A stretch of 64,000 nucleotides of DNA, from positions 16,473,595-16,537,594 of the forward strand of contig OX335644.1 in assembly GCA_946894095.1 (NCBI GenBank), written 5' to 3'. This DNA is from Incurvaria masculella (Eukaryota; Arthropoda; Insecta; Lepidoptera; Incurvariidae). Positions 11,041-21,945 of this stretch are shown here, piece after piece (position 1 is the first letter of the stretch; each line of letters begins with the position of its first letter). The translations under genes were made by a program, and so were the position numbers. Below the pieces are notes generated by a model, which made no database searches, was not told the DNA's origin, and saw only the letters and a list, made by a program, of their open reading frames with translations.

Positions 11041-13654
11041 ATATCTCCTTCCTCGAGGGCATGACGGACGACCTCGAAATTATGTTCCGAGATATGGTTG
11101 GTTGATCACGAATGGGCCCTTGTACAACCGGAAAACCCGTTTCATCAGCTCTTCCTAGCCATCGTGAAGATCCCAAGCAGTAATTGGGCTTTATAGTAAC
11201 TGGACCACCCCTCTTCGCCGCTCATCCCAATGGGGAGGACGGATTCCAAACATTACCACAGATGACGCCACATTAAACTGTGCCACAGTTTTATTTCAAG
11301 GTTATAGGTTGCTGATTAATTTAACTGAGTTAATATGAATAGCTATGTACCTTGAACAGTATGTAAAATACGGACAATTTTATTGCCATTTAAATTTTAA
11401 ACAAAAACAGATTGTATTACCTAGGCAGACTTTCTTATTAATTCTTAATTACTTTTGAATATTTTATTATTTAAAGAGTAGTATAAATAAGTAAATAACT
11501 TCTAAACATAAGTTAGTTGATTGTTTGGATTGAATCCTATTATACATATTCAAGCGACCATTTCAAATATAGGTAGCTATGTAGGTACAATCTCACAAAA
11601 AACGTTTATATTTTACCGTAGCAATGGAGGCTCGTTTGAAGGCAAAGCACTTCCTTTCTAAGCCTTGATTGACCAATTATTTTTTCTAATAACGATGCAC
11701 ATGTGCTTTTCCTATAAATTTTAGTCGCCCTGGGAATCGCCCCCGCGTTCAAAGAAAATGGTCGTCGTGAGAAATATTGTACAGTTTCCCTGATTGTAGG
11801 GGTGGTATTTTACATTTCCCATAAGATCGTTTGGAAACGCTTCCAACCAACTCAAAATTACTCAAAAATACTTGAAACATCCTTAATTAATGACTCGAAA
11901 ACATCCAGAGACGTAGTGTAAACATAACCTCAACATGATAGTCTTGGCACAGTTTTATTAGGCGCCATCTACGCAAAGCTTTGCGCCGTGCACCCCATTG
12001 CTACTGGGTTCCGAGGGACACACACCGGAGCACAGCGAGCTGCTTGGTGGCGCGACTTATCGCCGAGTTTGGTTCTGGTCTGGTCTGGCGAGCATGGAAG
12101 GATGGGAGGAACAAACGAGTTTCGTTCGAGGCGGCGTAGTCACGTGTTAGTGGAAAAAAAAAGTAAAAGGTTTATTTATTTCGCATAGATAATACAAAAA
12201 AATAACATAGTAAGTAATAAAGTAGTAATAGAAAAGAAAAACACATAACAGTTATTTGCACATTATTACAAACACGCCAACAGAGCAATAAAAACAATCA
12301 GAAATATTTAGTATGCAGTTGGTTTATAAGATCAATTGGTCCCTGTCTCCCACACTACGATACCCTGCGCTGTGGGAGACAGTGTCTTTCGTTGTTTATG
12401 TTTACAATGCTTTGAATCAAATTTTGGCTTAAGTGGAAAACGACTAACTTTGTTAGTTCGCTTACGAATTCGGGTTGCGCAGCATCGAATATCGTCCTGT
12501 GAAGTTCCTATGTGTTATTGGAACTCTTGAAAATTAGTAGCAAGCGAATTCGTAACCAAATTCACTCGCCGGGGCTACCGTATTTGTATGCAAAAGTCCC
12601 GTCCTTCCAGGCTCGCTGTACCCAGCAGACAATGAGTTCAAGAATCTAGTTTCCTTAAATTCCTCTTACCACGCACACGGGAAATTCAATTGGGCCACTT
12701 GCATCCTTTTAAGACCGGTACTCTTTCATAAATAAAATACGTTTTAAGTAAAATAGATACATATATTTAATTCAAAAACTAAAATTTAACATTTAATTTA
12801 TTTTAATGCTAGTTTTAATTTAAGCGTACTATCTACGTATCATCCCTTCAAAAGCAAACACATTCAGAGAGAAGACATATAAACTACATGTATAGTGATA
12901 ATTTAATGAATAAAATACGTCTACGTTACGAGCCTAGAATGAATTTGAGAAAATTCTGCATTTTTAAGCGTATATAATTAAATACCTACTAACTTCTAAT
13001 GAAAATCGTAACAAATAACTTTTTTAAAGGAATACACTCTATAGAATTTTACATAACTATAATAGTTGTAAAATGTAACTAAAGAAAATGCTAGTATTTT
13101 TATATAATTTCATTCTATCACGATATAAAATCAACAAGCCAACAAGAAGATGTATATAAATTCTACAGTACGTTTTCAATTTGTGTATTAAAAGAGACTG
13201 TCTCATAAGTAAATATTTTTAGTGGTTACCATAATGTTATAACGCAAAATACTTAACTGTTCCAATTAAAATGTATCGCGGTTCGTCTAAATTCAAAGCA
13301 TCAAAGTCTACAAAATTATATTTACATGTCGTTCTATACTTACGTTACTTATATATTCTAATCTCATTCTTACAAATTCGTTTGGCTCCTCAACGTTAAC
13401 CAATATTTATATGTATTCGTATGTACAGAAAACAGTAAATACAAAAGTCGTGACGGATAAAAGTAAAAAATAATGCAATTGCTTTGTTATTGGATAGATG
13501 TCATGCCTCGGTGATAGCTACTAGTAAGGTTAAGCAACACTGGGCTCGGCCTGCTTATAAATAGATGACTAATCAACCGTAAAACTGTCACCTTCTATAC
13601 TTAGTGGATGGAGGCGTACAAAGTACAATCTAGGGTCCATAAATACAGGTGTGT
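11041..13654. other. Non-coding stretch
   Basis: Mostly AT-rich. A GC-richer patch at 11960-12150 and inverted 'ttcgcttacgaattcg'-type motifs near 12460 and 12543 are the only structure seen. No gene is supported. Confidence 0.5.
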
Positions 13655-13775
13655 AGAAACACCTGGCCGCCGGTATAATTCTCACAGCCGCCCAGAAAGT
13701 CCTGAAGCCCATTAACGTCTTCAAGCACCTTTAAAGCCTGGCATTCGCCGTATACCGCCCTTTACAACAAAAAAC
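13655..13775 (+). repeat. Non-LTR retrotransposon 3' tail fragment
   Basis: The diverged block 'cacctggccgccggtataat ... gaagcccatta ... cgccgtata' corresponds to the tail that follows the reverse-transcriptase end at 15660-15770 and 29560-29665. No coding sequence remains. Confidence 0.55.
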
Positions 13776-13779
13776 CCCT

Positions 13780-13870
13780 CGGTTTGAGCCCATTGCTTTG
13801 AATGGACGATGGTCGAAGCGACTATATAAAATTGTCCATTGTTTCTTGGAATGGCACCTACTTCCCATTT
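13780..13870 (+). repeat. SINE family A fragment
   Basis: The fragment contains 'tttgaatggacgatggtcga' followed by 'aaaattgtccattgtttc', the mid-body of family A. Confidence 0.6.
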
Positions 13871-14509
13871 GATTGACAGTAGGTGTTGTTAAAAAAGTAA
13901 ACATAACATAGGTCACATGGTCTATGACATATACTCATCATCACGGGTGCAATTTTCGACTCCCGAGAGTGACCTCGTTTGCCTAGTTACAATTTTAGAT
14001 ACTCAAAATGACCATTGAATACCCATGGCCCAAACAAATTATTTATTTATCGATTACATAGTTCGTACTATACATATGCAGTTACACATACAATATCAAG
14101 AAATGATATCTGATATTTACAAAACAATAAAAAATAATTGAGCCCACACGTTTTGTTTCTTATTTCAGAAATATCCTATACATGCTTGAATAAGTATGGT
14201 AACTCATGGCAAACTACTCACTCCCCGTTCAGCGCCTCATCTCGCTTGTAACATACGTTACTTTATTATTATCATTTTTAGGCAATGTCAATATCTGTAT
14301 GTCATATATTTCTTGAACTACATTTACGGTAGCCTTCAGAACGATGTCAGTGCCTATGCATATTCACAATGGACATTTATAATTATCTACATAATGGAAA
14401 AATACACGTTTCAAGGAACCAACGGTCAAAATTCTTCTAGAAACAAAACAACAAACCACGAACAATAGTACCGACTCTTTCTACCACTCAGCAATTCAAG
14501 GATGCTGTC
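13871..14509. other. AT-rich non-coding stretch
   Basis: No gene is seen. A short block near 13940-13990 ('ttttcgactcccgagagtga') resembles 29245-29265 and may be a dispersed repeat. Confidence 0.5.
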
Positions 14510-14965
14510 TCCCTCATGCGCGCGCGCCTAGCGAACGTCAGGCGATCCTACAGAGCCAATGGGAGAGGACCACGACGGCAGCCATCTTGTTGTTCACCCG
14601 TCACGGCGCTCGCCACCACAGACCGCCGACCGCCGCGAGTAACGCCAGTCGCGTCCCGGGGTCTCGCCGTCGCCGCTTTCGCTTGCCGCTCGGTGGAGCA
14701 TAACCTCGTGCTCCTTGGAGTGGGCTCCGCCAACCGCTGAGGAGACACCGAGCCGCTCGAGCTTTGCTCCGCGGAGGCAGGCGCCATTCGCCGCCCGACC
14801 ACGTGCTCCAGGCGCTTCATCACCCTTGAGTCCGAGTGGGGTCCTCCATCGACTCGCCCTGTGGTGCGGTGCGTCCTCAGTTAGAGGGGCCCAAGCCGCT
14901 CGAACTTCCCCGCGCGGGGGTAGGGGCCATTCCCCGCCCAACCACGTGCTCCAGACATCATCACC
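14510..14965. repeat. GC-rich island with a tandem ~141-bp duplication
   Basis: CpG-rich DNA in which a segment around 14750-14820 ('gccgctcgagctttgctccg', 'cgaccacgtgctccaggc') is repeated at about 14890-14965 ('gccgctcgaacttccccg', 'caaccacgtgctccagac'). Several overlapping frames are open on both strands, as expected for GC-rich DNA. It could be the promoter of an unseen gene or the 5' untranslated region of a LINE. I found no protein motif to decide. Confidence 0.5.
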
Positions 14966-15479
14966 AATGGGTACCGTACAGAATCTTGTTTTTTTTTTTT
15001 GCCGGCATTAGAGTCAGTGCGCGTAACACGTCTCAGTGTCGTCGTTCTTATTAGGGGTCCCAATTAGGAACCTACTCTTTTACTTTACCTACTTGTATAT
15101 TTTTGTGTTTATGCTCGTCCTAGAACATTGGTGGTTGTTTCTGTTTGTATATATACTTAATCATTCGTAATGCATTAATTTAATGTATCTGGTTTTAATT
15201 TGGTTAGACCGAATAAGTACCCATCTTGTGACGTATGGTTGAGGACCCGGCCCCGCTCACCGACTGATATCGGGCATGGCATTAACTTAAACGTACGTCA
15301 CAATTGGCGTCACGCACAGCGTGATAATGTTCCTCAGACATTGTCTAATTTAAAAAAATAATAATTAAATCCATACCATCACACGTTATGAAGTAATATG
15401 ATTTTGACAAATAAATGAAGTATTAATTAGACGACTCTCAGGTATCCCAGAATTTCCCTCTCCGAAGTGATGTTGGATC
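14966..15479. other. AT-rich non-coding stretch
   Basis: A T run near 14990-15000 follows the GC island. Nothing else is recognised. Confidence 0.5.
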
Positions 15480-15775
15480 TCTCTCTGTGTTAAATCGTTT
15501 TTTACCATGAAGAACGCTCTTCGAATCTTCATAACGCCGTCCCTCCATGCCCTTTCTACGCTCCTCTATAGATCCTCTATCTATAGGGTCGGTAAACGTT
15601 AGAGTTCACTCCTTGCCGAGGTATTTCTACCAAAGTATTAGCTGGAGTTCTTATGCAAATGAAGCACCTGGCCGGCCGGCATCGTTTCGCAGGCCCAGTG
15701 CCAGTTCGAAAACCCATGGGCATCGCCGGGCACCTCTTATATGAGGGCCTGGCGTACGCCATATGCCGTCTTTAA
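15480..15775 (+). pseudogene. Non-LTR retrotransposon: C-terminal end of ORF2 plus tail
   Basis: Read on the plus strand across frameshifts, the sequence gives the end typical of LINE ORF2 proteins: a basic segment, then 'SLPAEVF' and 'PKY'-like residues, followed by the tail 'cctggccggccggcatcg' and 'aacccatgggcatcgccg'. The same order occurs at 29400-29665 (plus) and 21489-21893 (minus). Catalytic regions are absent and stops interrupt it. The clade is not assigned. Confidence 0.65.
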
Positions 15776-15799
15776 GATAAAATCATACAAATGCAATGC

Positions 15800-15890
15800 C
15801 ATATATTTATCGCATACAATTATATGGTCATTATGACCATATAGCGAAGACGCGATATCGTCCGCATGCCACTTCTCCTTCTTTTCTCCC
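15800..15890 (-). repeat. Dispersed family B, one terminus only
   Basis: 'acaattatatggtcattatg' followed by 'accatatagcgaagacgcga' and 'catgccacttctcc' is nearly the same as 38475-38555. Only the GGAGAAGTGGCATGCGG end is present. Confidence 0.7.
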
Positions 15891-16134
15891 ACTAACATAT
15901 AATTCAAGTATAACCCAGTTTTATTTTCAAACTAGAATTTCATCAAAATAGTTATTGTTTTTACCCACTTCATTAATATTTTTAAAAATTACAAAAATGG
16001 GAAATACAATTAAGGATCATAACGGAATTTATTTTCTGTTTGTATGATAACTAAATTAATTGATTGCGATCGCATTTGAGGCCTACCAAATATTACGAAG
16101 TAAGTCTACGTATCTACGGCATATTTGGCAATTT

Positions 16135-16545
16135 TTTTTATGCGACCTGACATGGATGGCTAATACCACACAACTACCGTTATGATATTAGCCCAATACA
16201 CCACATTACAGAAGGAATTAGGTGCCAAGCCAGGACCTTCCCTTTATGAGCACGGCTACATTGAACTGGATGGAAAACACGGACAATTTTTCATTGCCGC
16301 TTCGACCGTCTTTTCATCCAATGCGATGGTACCAACCCGGGCGGGCTTAAGCCCTACCACCTAGTAGGGGAAGGGGACCTACAGTTTTACATAGATTCCG
16401 AACCATGGAGCAGCTCGCATTCGTGACGAAATTGACTTATCGAACTCGGAAAGAGAAAGACAGTTGTGCAAGTCGAAATTGAGCCCGGGGCTCTGGTACG
16501 CTAGGCCAGTCCCCGCGCCACTAGGCTACGAGCCCCTCATAACAT
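16135..16545 (-). repeat. Full-length tRNA-derived SINE, family A
   Basis: This is the most complete copy, read from high to low coordinates. A tRNA-like head has an A-box-like TAGCCTAGTGG near 16535-16525. Next come a 'cgtcacgaatgcgagctg' segment, a 'ggttcggaatc' block and a body with 'cccgcccgggttggtacc', 'cgaagcggcaatg' and 'ccgtgttttccatccagtt'. The 3' end 'tagccatccatgtcaggtcg' runs into an A-rich tail (the T run at 16132-16140 on the plus strand). Roughly 17 copies or fragments of the same family occur in the window, in both orientations. Confidence 0.8.
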
Positions 16546-16790
16546 ATCCTATACACATTATATTAAAGTGGTTTTCACGTGTCACTTGAGTTTGTGAACC
16601 AAATACACTACCTTGATTGAGACATCCTTTAGCCACATTATTTGGATGTTCAAACTATTTCACCTTATCGTTTCACATATTTCACCTCTTACACTTCCTA
16701 TATTCTAAACAAGGATTTGATAGTATGACCGTTTTCAAACATTCCACATGATGGCAACATCTGCAAGCACTAACATCTACTTGCACTATT
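16546..16790 (-). other. 3' flank of the membrane-protein gene
   Basis: This lies directly downstream of the stop codon at 16793-16791 on the minus strand, so it probably contains 3' untranslated sequence. No canonical AATAAA is obvious within it; the transcript may extend into or past the SINE at 16135-16545. Confidence 0.4.
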
Positions 16791-17807
16791 CTAACTTGCG
16801 GCGCTTTCGACCTCATTTTGAAACCCGGAGTTGCCATGCTCCTCGGTTATGGTGATCATAGGTGGTGCCATAGCAACTTGGGCTTCACAAACCGAAGTCG
16901 CACTATCTGCCTCCTCCAACTTCGGAGAACCTTTAGGAATCAGACCGACCTTCATCGATTCGTACACATCACAAGCAATGGTGGGCAGCGAGGCACGTTT
17001 GCCTTTGGACATATCTTTGATTGATTTCTCTTCATCTTCGCCAATCGTCTCCAAGTTCTGCTCCTCTGCGTTGAAGATGCACTTGTCTTCTAACCGCGGC
17101 GGCAGACTGTCCGCTCTGTTGAAGTTTTTTTTCGGAGAGTGCTCCTCGGAGGTCTCCGGGTGCCCATTGCCCAGTTTCTTGTCCATTTTGTCATGGAGCT
17201 GATGAAGGCTCACCTCCCTCGCCTGGACATCGGACAGCAGCGGCCCGTCGGTAGAACCCTCGATACAGTACCCGGGCCCTTGCAGGATATCGTTCCCGAT
17301 TATGGAATCCTGCTTGAAAATCGCGGCGGTGACGACTGGCTTGTCGGGATCGGTCGGAGTTTTGCTGATCAGCGGCTCCCTCGAGTTGTCGTGGGATATG
17401 TCGTCAGATATGGATGGCTCCTTTTGAACGTCGTATCCAGGATATACTGGGTAACCGAACGGGCCTTGCTCGTAGCCTCTCTGGCTTCCATACGAGTAGC
17501 TAGGGTTGTGGGAGCCGACCGATGACATGCTCAAATCTGATATGGATAGACCCGTACAGGAAAGTGCCAGAGACTTTTCCTTATCGATCGAACGTTTGTT
17601 CTGTAGATCGTCGGCGTCGAAGATTTCGTCTTCCGGGGCCCTGTGGACGAGTGCGTGCTGGTTGCTGGATATCTGGGTGTCGCGTAATGGAGAGTGGCTC
17701 TTGTTGCTGGGGCGATAGGGTGCCGATTGCTGCACCTCCACGACGAAGATACCATCGCTATCAGGTGAGTACTTCATCTTGGTCTCCCTGCCGTTCTTGG
17801 TGATGTC
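16791..17807 (-). CDS. Terminal exon of a membrane-protein gene: 338-residue cytoplasmic tail
   Basis: The exon starts at 17807 directly after a good acceptor ('ttgtttattgcag') and runs open in phase 0 for 338 codons to TAG at 16793-16791. The first residues are DITKNGRETKMKYSPDSDG. The chain is polar and lacks membrane segments or a known enzyme motif. It has a Tyr/Gly/Pro-rich patch (residues 104-125), an acidic stretch (250-260) and two RxxSxP-like sites, RADSLP (231) and KRASLP (269), of the type bound by 14-3-3 proteins when phosphorylated. This fits an intracellular signalling or scaffold tail, but that is inference. It joins in phase to the exon at 24372-24575. Its GC content and codon pattern contrast with the AT-rich flanks. 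Open frames on the opposite strand are antisense shadows. I do not recognise the family. Confidence 0.85.
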   Translation of the reverse strand, partial: DITKNGRETKMKYSPDSDGIFVVEVQQSAPYRPSNKSHSPLRDTQISSNQHALVHRAPEDEIFDADDLQNKRSIDKEKSLALSCTGLSISDLSMSSVGSHNPSYSYGSQRGYEQGPFGYPVYPGYDVQKEPSISDDISHDNSREPLISKTPTDPDKPVVTAAIFKQDSIIGNDILQGPGYCIEGSTDGPLLSDVQAREVSLHQLHDKMDKKLGNGHPETSEEHSPKKNFNRADSLPPRLEDKCIFNAEEQNLETIGEDEEKSIKDMSKGKRASLPTIACDVYESMKVGLIPKGSPKLEEADSATSVCEAQVAMAPPMITITEEHGNSGFQNEVESAAS

Positions 17808-18179
17808 CTGCAATAAACAAATATGGACGTATTTAAAAGTGGAAACATAACAAGTGAAAAAGAAGTCCAGCGTGAAATAGGAGAATATTTCAATCTTTTT
17901 AAGGTAATTTGCTCACACATTTTTAACGGGCGTCATTACACGGCCAATAAATAAAACCAAGCCTTTGTGACAATAGATTTTTGTTCTTTTTACTAATATT
18001 GGTTTCACGGTTGAATTAGTAAAAATAAAACTCCTAGTGTATTCAAATTTCAGGGAACTTTTTATTCAATGCCGTGTTTACTCATCGGAGAAGCTCAACC
18101 CTATAAAGTAATAAATAAGTTGCAACACGTCTACAAAATTCACTGTTTCTTTAAACTGACTCGATACTTCAGGGTCAGT
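17808..18179 (-). other. Intron, 3' part
   Basis: AT-rich sequence immediately upstream of the terminal exon. No other element is recognised. The intron extends to 24371. Confidence 0.6.
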
Positions 18180-18320
18180 AAAAAAATGTCCGTGTCCTCC
18201 ATCAAGTTCAATTGTAGCCGTACAATTAATGGAAGGGTCTGGCATGGCACCTAGCTCATTTGTGGTGTTTGGTGGCTAATATCAAGACAGCGTGGTATTC
18301 ATGTTTGTGGCCGTCCTTTT
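18180..18320 (+). repeat. SINE family A fragment
   Basis: 'atgtccgtgtcctccatcaa', 'attgtagccgt', 'ggcatggcacctagctcat' and 'gtggctaatatca' follow the family A 3' body in order. It is diverged and lies in the intron. Confidence 0.6.
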
Positions 18321-18514
18321 ACAGCAACATGAAAAAATATTGTAACGAGATTAGAGTTTTAAACTTAGACAGAGGACTTGAACGAAAATCTCCGGTTCGG
18401 AATCCTGCGGTAATATCCACTATGTCACGGACAACACTATACTCATGATGAAAATAGTCGTTGTAGGTACAATCTATACTTCTATATACTATACTATATA
18501 CTTATACTAATATA

Positions 18515-18645
18515 ATAAAGCTGAAGAGTTTGTTTGTTTTTTTGTTTGAACGCCCTAATCTCTGGAACTACCAGTCAGGTTTGAAAACATATTTTTATAT
18601 TCGATAGCCTAATTCTTAAGGAAGGCTTTAAGCTATTGAACATCA
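18515..18645 (+). repeat. CTGAAGAGTTTGTTTG-type dispersed element
   Basis: 'gctgaagagtttgtttg', then 'gaacgccctaatctctgga', 'actaccagtcaggtttgaaa' and 'aaggaaggcttt' match a repeat type widespread in Lepidoptera. Only one copy is seen here. Confidence 0.6.
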
Positions 18646-19106
18646 CGTAACGACCCTTAGGAGCCGTGCAAAAAGAAAAATAGTCAGGGCGCGGAGCGAA
18701 AACGAAATGATAGCGCGGCGAGGGCCGAGACGGCGGCGGTGGCCACCCGACGAGGACCGAGTATTGCCGAGAAGAGCCGAAGGTACCACGCGCGAGCGCG
18801 CGAAGCGGCTACCAGCGTTGCCGATAACCACAATTGCCCAAAAACGTTCTTAGGATTCCCGGAATTCCGTAAAAATCCGGAATAGGAACGAAATTTTCAA
18901 TTCGAATGAGCAAAATAAAAGTTCGTGCAGTCGACGGCCGTCCGAACAACTTTTGGGAGAAGATGAAATCCAAAGTCCCCGATTGCTTCAAGCGATCGGC
19001 AATGCTGCCCGCGCCCCTCGCCAGTCGGCTTCCCGCGATTGCTAACGATAGACGCGGTTCAAGAGATCATCGCTCCGTGGTCGTGTGGTACACGGATTAG
19101 TATGAG
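18646..19106. other. GC-rich unassigned intronic block
   Basis: A CpG-rich segment (18690-18830) is followed by a mixed segment with a short plus-strand open frame at 18906-19100. The protein it would give is not recognisable. Because it lies between two dispersed repeats, it is probably the interior of a transposable element. Confidence 0.35.
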
Positions 19107-19310
19107 GTTTTTTAACCGACTTCAAAAAAGGAGGAGGTTATCAATTCGTCGGAATCTTTTTTTTTTTTTTTTATGTATGTTCACCGATTACTCGAAGACC
19201 CCTGGACCGATTTGAAAAATTCTTTTTTTGTTCGAAAGGGTATACTTTCTAGTTGGTCCCATTTTTTTTTTATCAAAATCGGTTCAGTAGTTTGGTACTT
19301 AACTATACCA
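19107..19310 (+). repeat. AACCGACTTC-type dispersed element, 5' end
   Basis: The tract begins 'aaccgacttcaaaaaaggag' followed by 'gaggttatcaattcg', a long T run, then 'gaccgatttgaaaaattc'. The same terminus in reverse orientation is at 51172. Confidence 0.7.
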
Positions 19311-19745
19311 ACATCGAATTTCTTAACCCCGCGAACCCAGAAATGTGATTTTTTAGTTACAGTAGCTTTCTTTTCGGGTGAGATTGCTCAGTATGAGAGG
19401 TTTTTTTTTACTTCAACTGTTGGGGGTATTCAAGGTGGTAAAAGAGGGCAAATTGTACACATTTCTATCTCTAGAGCCGCTGAACCCAGAAATTTCAGAG
19501 TATGTTTGTTTTAGATGGGAATGCTTAAGAAGAAAATATTTTTGGAAATTATACTATTAGGGGGGTAAAACAGGTCAAAATGAACACATTTAGGCGCAAA
19601 CCACTCATGTTGAGATCTCTGAAACCAATTATCCTCGAAACTTAAAATTTTCAGTGACTTCTTGTTAAGACGAAAAGGCTCGCTCACAACGGATTTTACA
19701 AAATTCAACTGTTAAGGGGGGATAAACGAGGCCGATATGTACACA
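19311..19745. repeat. Diverged tandem repeat, about 140 bp x 3
   Basis: Three units share 'actgttgggggtattcaagg'-like, 'ggggggtaaaacaggtcaaa'-like and 'ggggggataaacgaggccga'-like blocks, each followed by 'tgtacacatttt' or a close variant. The blocks sit near 19420, 19558 and 19712. The repeat continues directly from the AACCGACTTC element and is probably its interior. Confidence 0.55.
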
Positions 19746-19850
19746 TTTTCATACAACTTAAACTTACGCAAGAAACAGACTATCCGGAACGATGTAAGGA
19801 TGAGAAATTCAGAAGCTCAGCGGTTCCGGTCATTCGTTGTTTTGTCTTTT

Positions 19851-19965
19851 TAGGGTTCCGTTCCCAAAGGACACCAACGGAACCTTATTACTAAGCTTCC
19901 GCTATCCGTCCGTCCGTCCGTCTGTCACAGCACTCTATCTCACGTGATCTCATCGTATCAATTAT
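19851..19965 (+). mobile_element. (GTCY)n-type MITE, 5' end
   Basis: 'gttccgttcccaaaggacac', 'aacggaaccttattactaag', then 'ccgtccgtccgtccgtctgt' and 'cacagc' match the start of the element at 47008-47318. It is truncated after the microsatellite. Confidence 0.7.
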
Positions 19966-20183
19966 CGTACGTATCAACCGTGAACTCATGAATCCAGATA
20001 GTTACCGGTCTACCTTTCGTCAGAAATGAGATTTCTTAATGGTTTCATTTCTGCTAATGCTCGTTCATTGTATTGCATTGTATTGTATATGTATGTATAT
20101 CTTCTTTCCACTTTGTATGTGAAGTTGAGCAGGAGGGCTCGCCCACCTTGAGTCAAAAGTTACGCCACCACTAAAAAGCAAAA

Positions 20184-21323
20184 AATAAAATATTTTAAAA
20201 TAAAAAAAGGACCGCCTTCAAAAAAACCGGAACTAAAAAGCAAAAAATAATTGGTTACTTTTAATTAATGTTCGAAAAGCTATTTTAATTCTAACTAATT
20301 ATGTACAATTTCTTAATTTTTAATCATCTTTTGAAGTCGGTGCCTTGGGTAGACGTTCTTTAAGGGCTGCAAGTAGTTAGATTAATATCACCTATGGCTA
20401 AGAAAGAAATATAAGTAGGTAGCTACTTACATTTACCTACTTGAACAAAACACAAAAACAAAAATTAAATAAACAAACAGGTCGGAAAAACGTATGAAAG
20501 TAGGTATTTAGGCAAGTACTTTGTAATTTAAATATGCCTTATACTTAAACTAAATACCTAACACAGTAAAAACAAAATATTTACAAGAAAACCCTACGAA
20601 CAAACCAATATAAAAACAACGACCACTTATATGATAAAGATTTAGGTAGGTGTAGCTTGTACTTTTTATTCTACCTAAATACCTACACAACACAAAACCA
20701 AAAAAAACAAATTTAAAAAAGAACAGAAAACAATAGTTAGCGACTTTGAGGTGTCTGCTCTTAACTACGTGTCAAAACGTGTGTGCGGTTAGTACATATC
20801 TCACCAATTTCGGCAGAAATCGTTTCGTTCAGACAACGATGTTGCAGGGAAGTACCAATCAACAAAGAGCAGCGAATTAACGTACTCCTTCACCAGTGCG
20901 CGCCTTTATAAAGCCGAAAGTACTAATAATCGTTGAAACCCAATTTCAGTACGCTGCGCTGTATCGATATCAGCTTGCACGTAAACCAACGCTAAGGGCA
21001 TCTCCAGTTAGACGAACGGTTGCTTAAAATGCTCTGTGGAATGACGATGTCTGTGGACCAATCATTGCTGACTCAGGTTGTTTACGCTCTCGTAGACTTC
21101 GGGTGTGTTCGGCTGAAATAGTGTCTGTTCGGTCCGCAGCGTGCGAAGCGAACTCTACCCAAGGCACCGACTTCAAAAGATGATTAAAAATTAAGAAATT
21201 GTACATAATTAGTTAGAATTAAAATAGCTTTTCGTACATTAATTAAAAGTAACCAATTATTTTTTGCTTTTTAGTTCCGGTTTTTTTGAAGGCGGTCCTT
21301 TTTTTATTTTAAAATATTTTATT
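20184..21323. mobile_element. Foldback element with 170-bp terminal inverted repeats
   Basis: The left arm, 20184-20353, is the reverse complement of the right arm, 21154-21323, over 170 bp with one difference that I can see (ttcg versus tacg). The outer ends are AT-rich ('aataaaatattttaaaata'); the inner ends read 'gcaccgacttcaaaaga' and 'tctacccaaggcacc'. The 800-bp centre has no protein-coding sequence. Near-identical arms suggest a fairly young insertion or ongoing conversion. It sits inside the intron between the last two exons. Confidence 0.85.
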
Positions 21324-21488
21324 ACGTAAATTGTTTGTATTGTTTCTACCAACCCGCGCGGTATGCTAACTTAGCAATTAGCCGTGTCCTAGCTACACAC
21401 ATTAGTTTAGGCTTTTAAGGTTGATTGTTTAAAGGCGTATTGTTAAGATAATACGGTTTCAGTTGAACGGTTTCTTATTTTTTGTTTG

Positions 21489-21945
21489 TTAGATTAGTAC
21501 TAAGCCAAGCGCGGTATTTTGAACTTTCAACGGGGGATACGAAAACCATGCCGGCCGGCCAGGTGCTCCTTCACCCCATGTTTGAACGACCCCGGGGGAC
21601 TTTGGGGGAAATATATCGGTATGGAGTCGATTCCATAGATTACCGACCCTATAGAAAAAATATATAGAGGATCGGTGGGTTCTTATTTTGGGAATGTCGA
21701 CAGTGAATGGGTGCATACCCTGCCTGTTCCGCGTTGTGCGGTGGTAGAAATGGGACGGAGGGACAGCGTTGTGCAGCTCCGAAGGGCACTCTCCATGATA
21801 AAGACGATAGAATACATCGAGAGAACCTACATCCCTTCGGAGTTGAAGGGTCTCTAAATTTAGGGATACCTTGGGATCGTCGACAAGACGCACGGCCCGA
21901 CGCTGTATCGAGTCCAGGGAGCCAAGCAGATACTTAGCTGATAAT
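21489..21945 (-). pseudogene. Non-LTR retrotransposon ORF2 C-terminal fragment
   Basis: About 130 residues stay open on the minus strand: RLVDDPKVSLNLETLQLRR, then GSLDVFYRLYHGECPSEL, HPFTVDIPKIRTHRSSIYF and NLWNRL, ending near a PGRPAWF tail. This order is characteristic of the region after the reverse transcriptase domain in insect LINE ORF2 proteins. The coding sequence continues upstream to about 21945 with a break. The catalytic core is absent, so it is a dead 5'-truncated copy in antisense to none of the visible exons. Related fragments lie at 15480-15775, 29400-29665 and 43310-44160. Confidence 0.8.

Noticed and set aside
14196..14468. 90-codon plus-strand open frame
   Set aside because: Low-complexity Ile/Tyr-rich content, no homology and no splice signals.
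14548..14941. Overlapping Ala/Arg/Gly-rich open frames on both strands
   Set aside because: These are stop-poor only because the tract is GC-rich. The frames disagree with each other and break across the 141-bp duplication.
16831..17803. Several plus-strand open frames of 70-128 codons
   Set aside because: They are antisense to the terminal coding exon and have no start context, splice sites or homology of their own.
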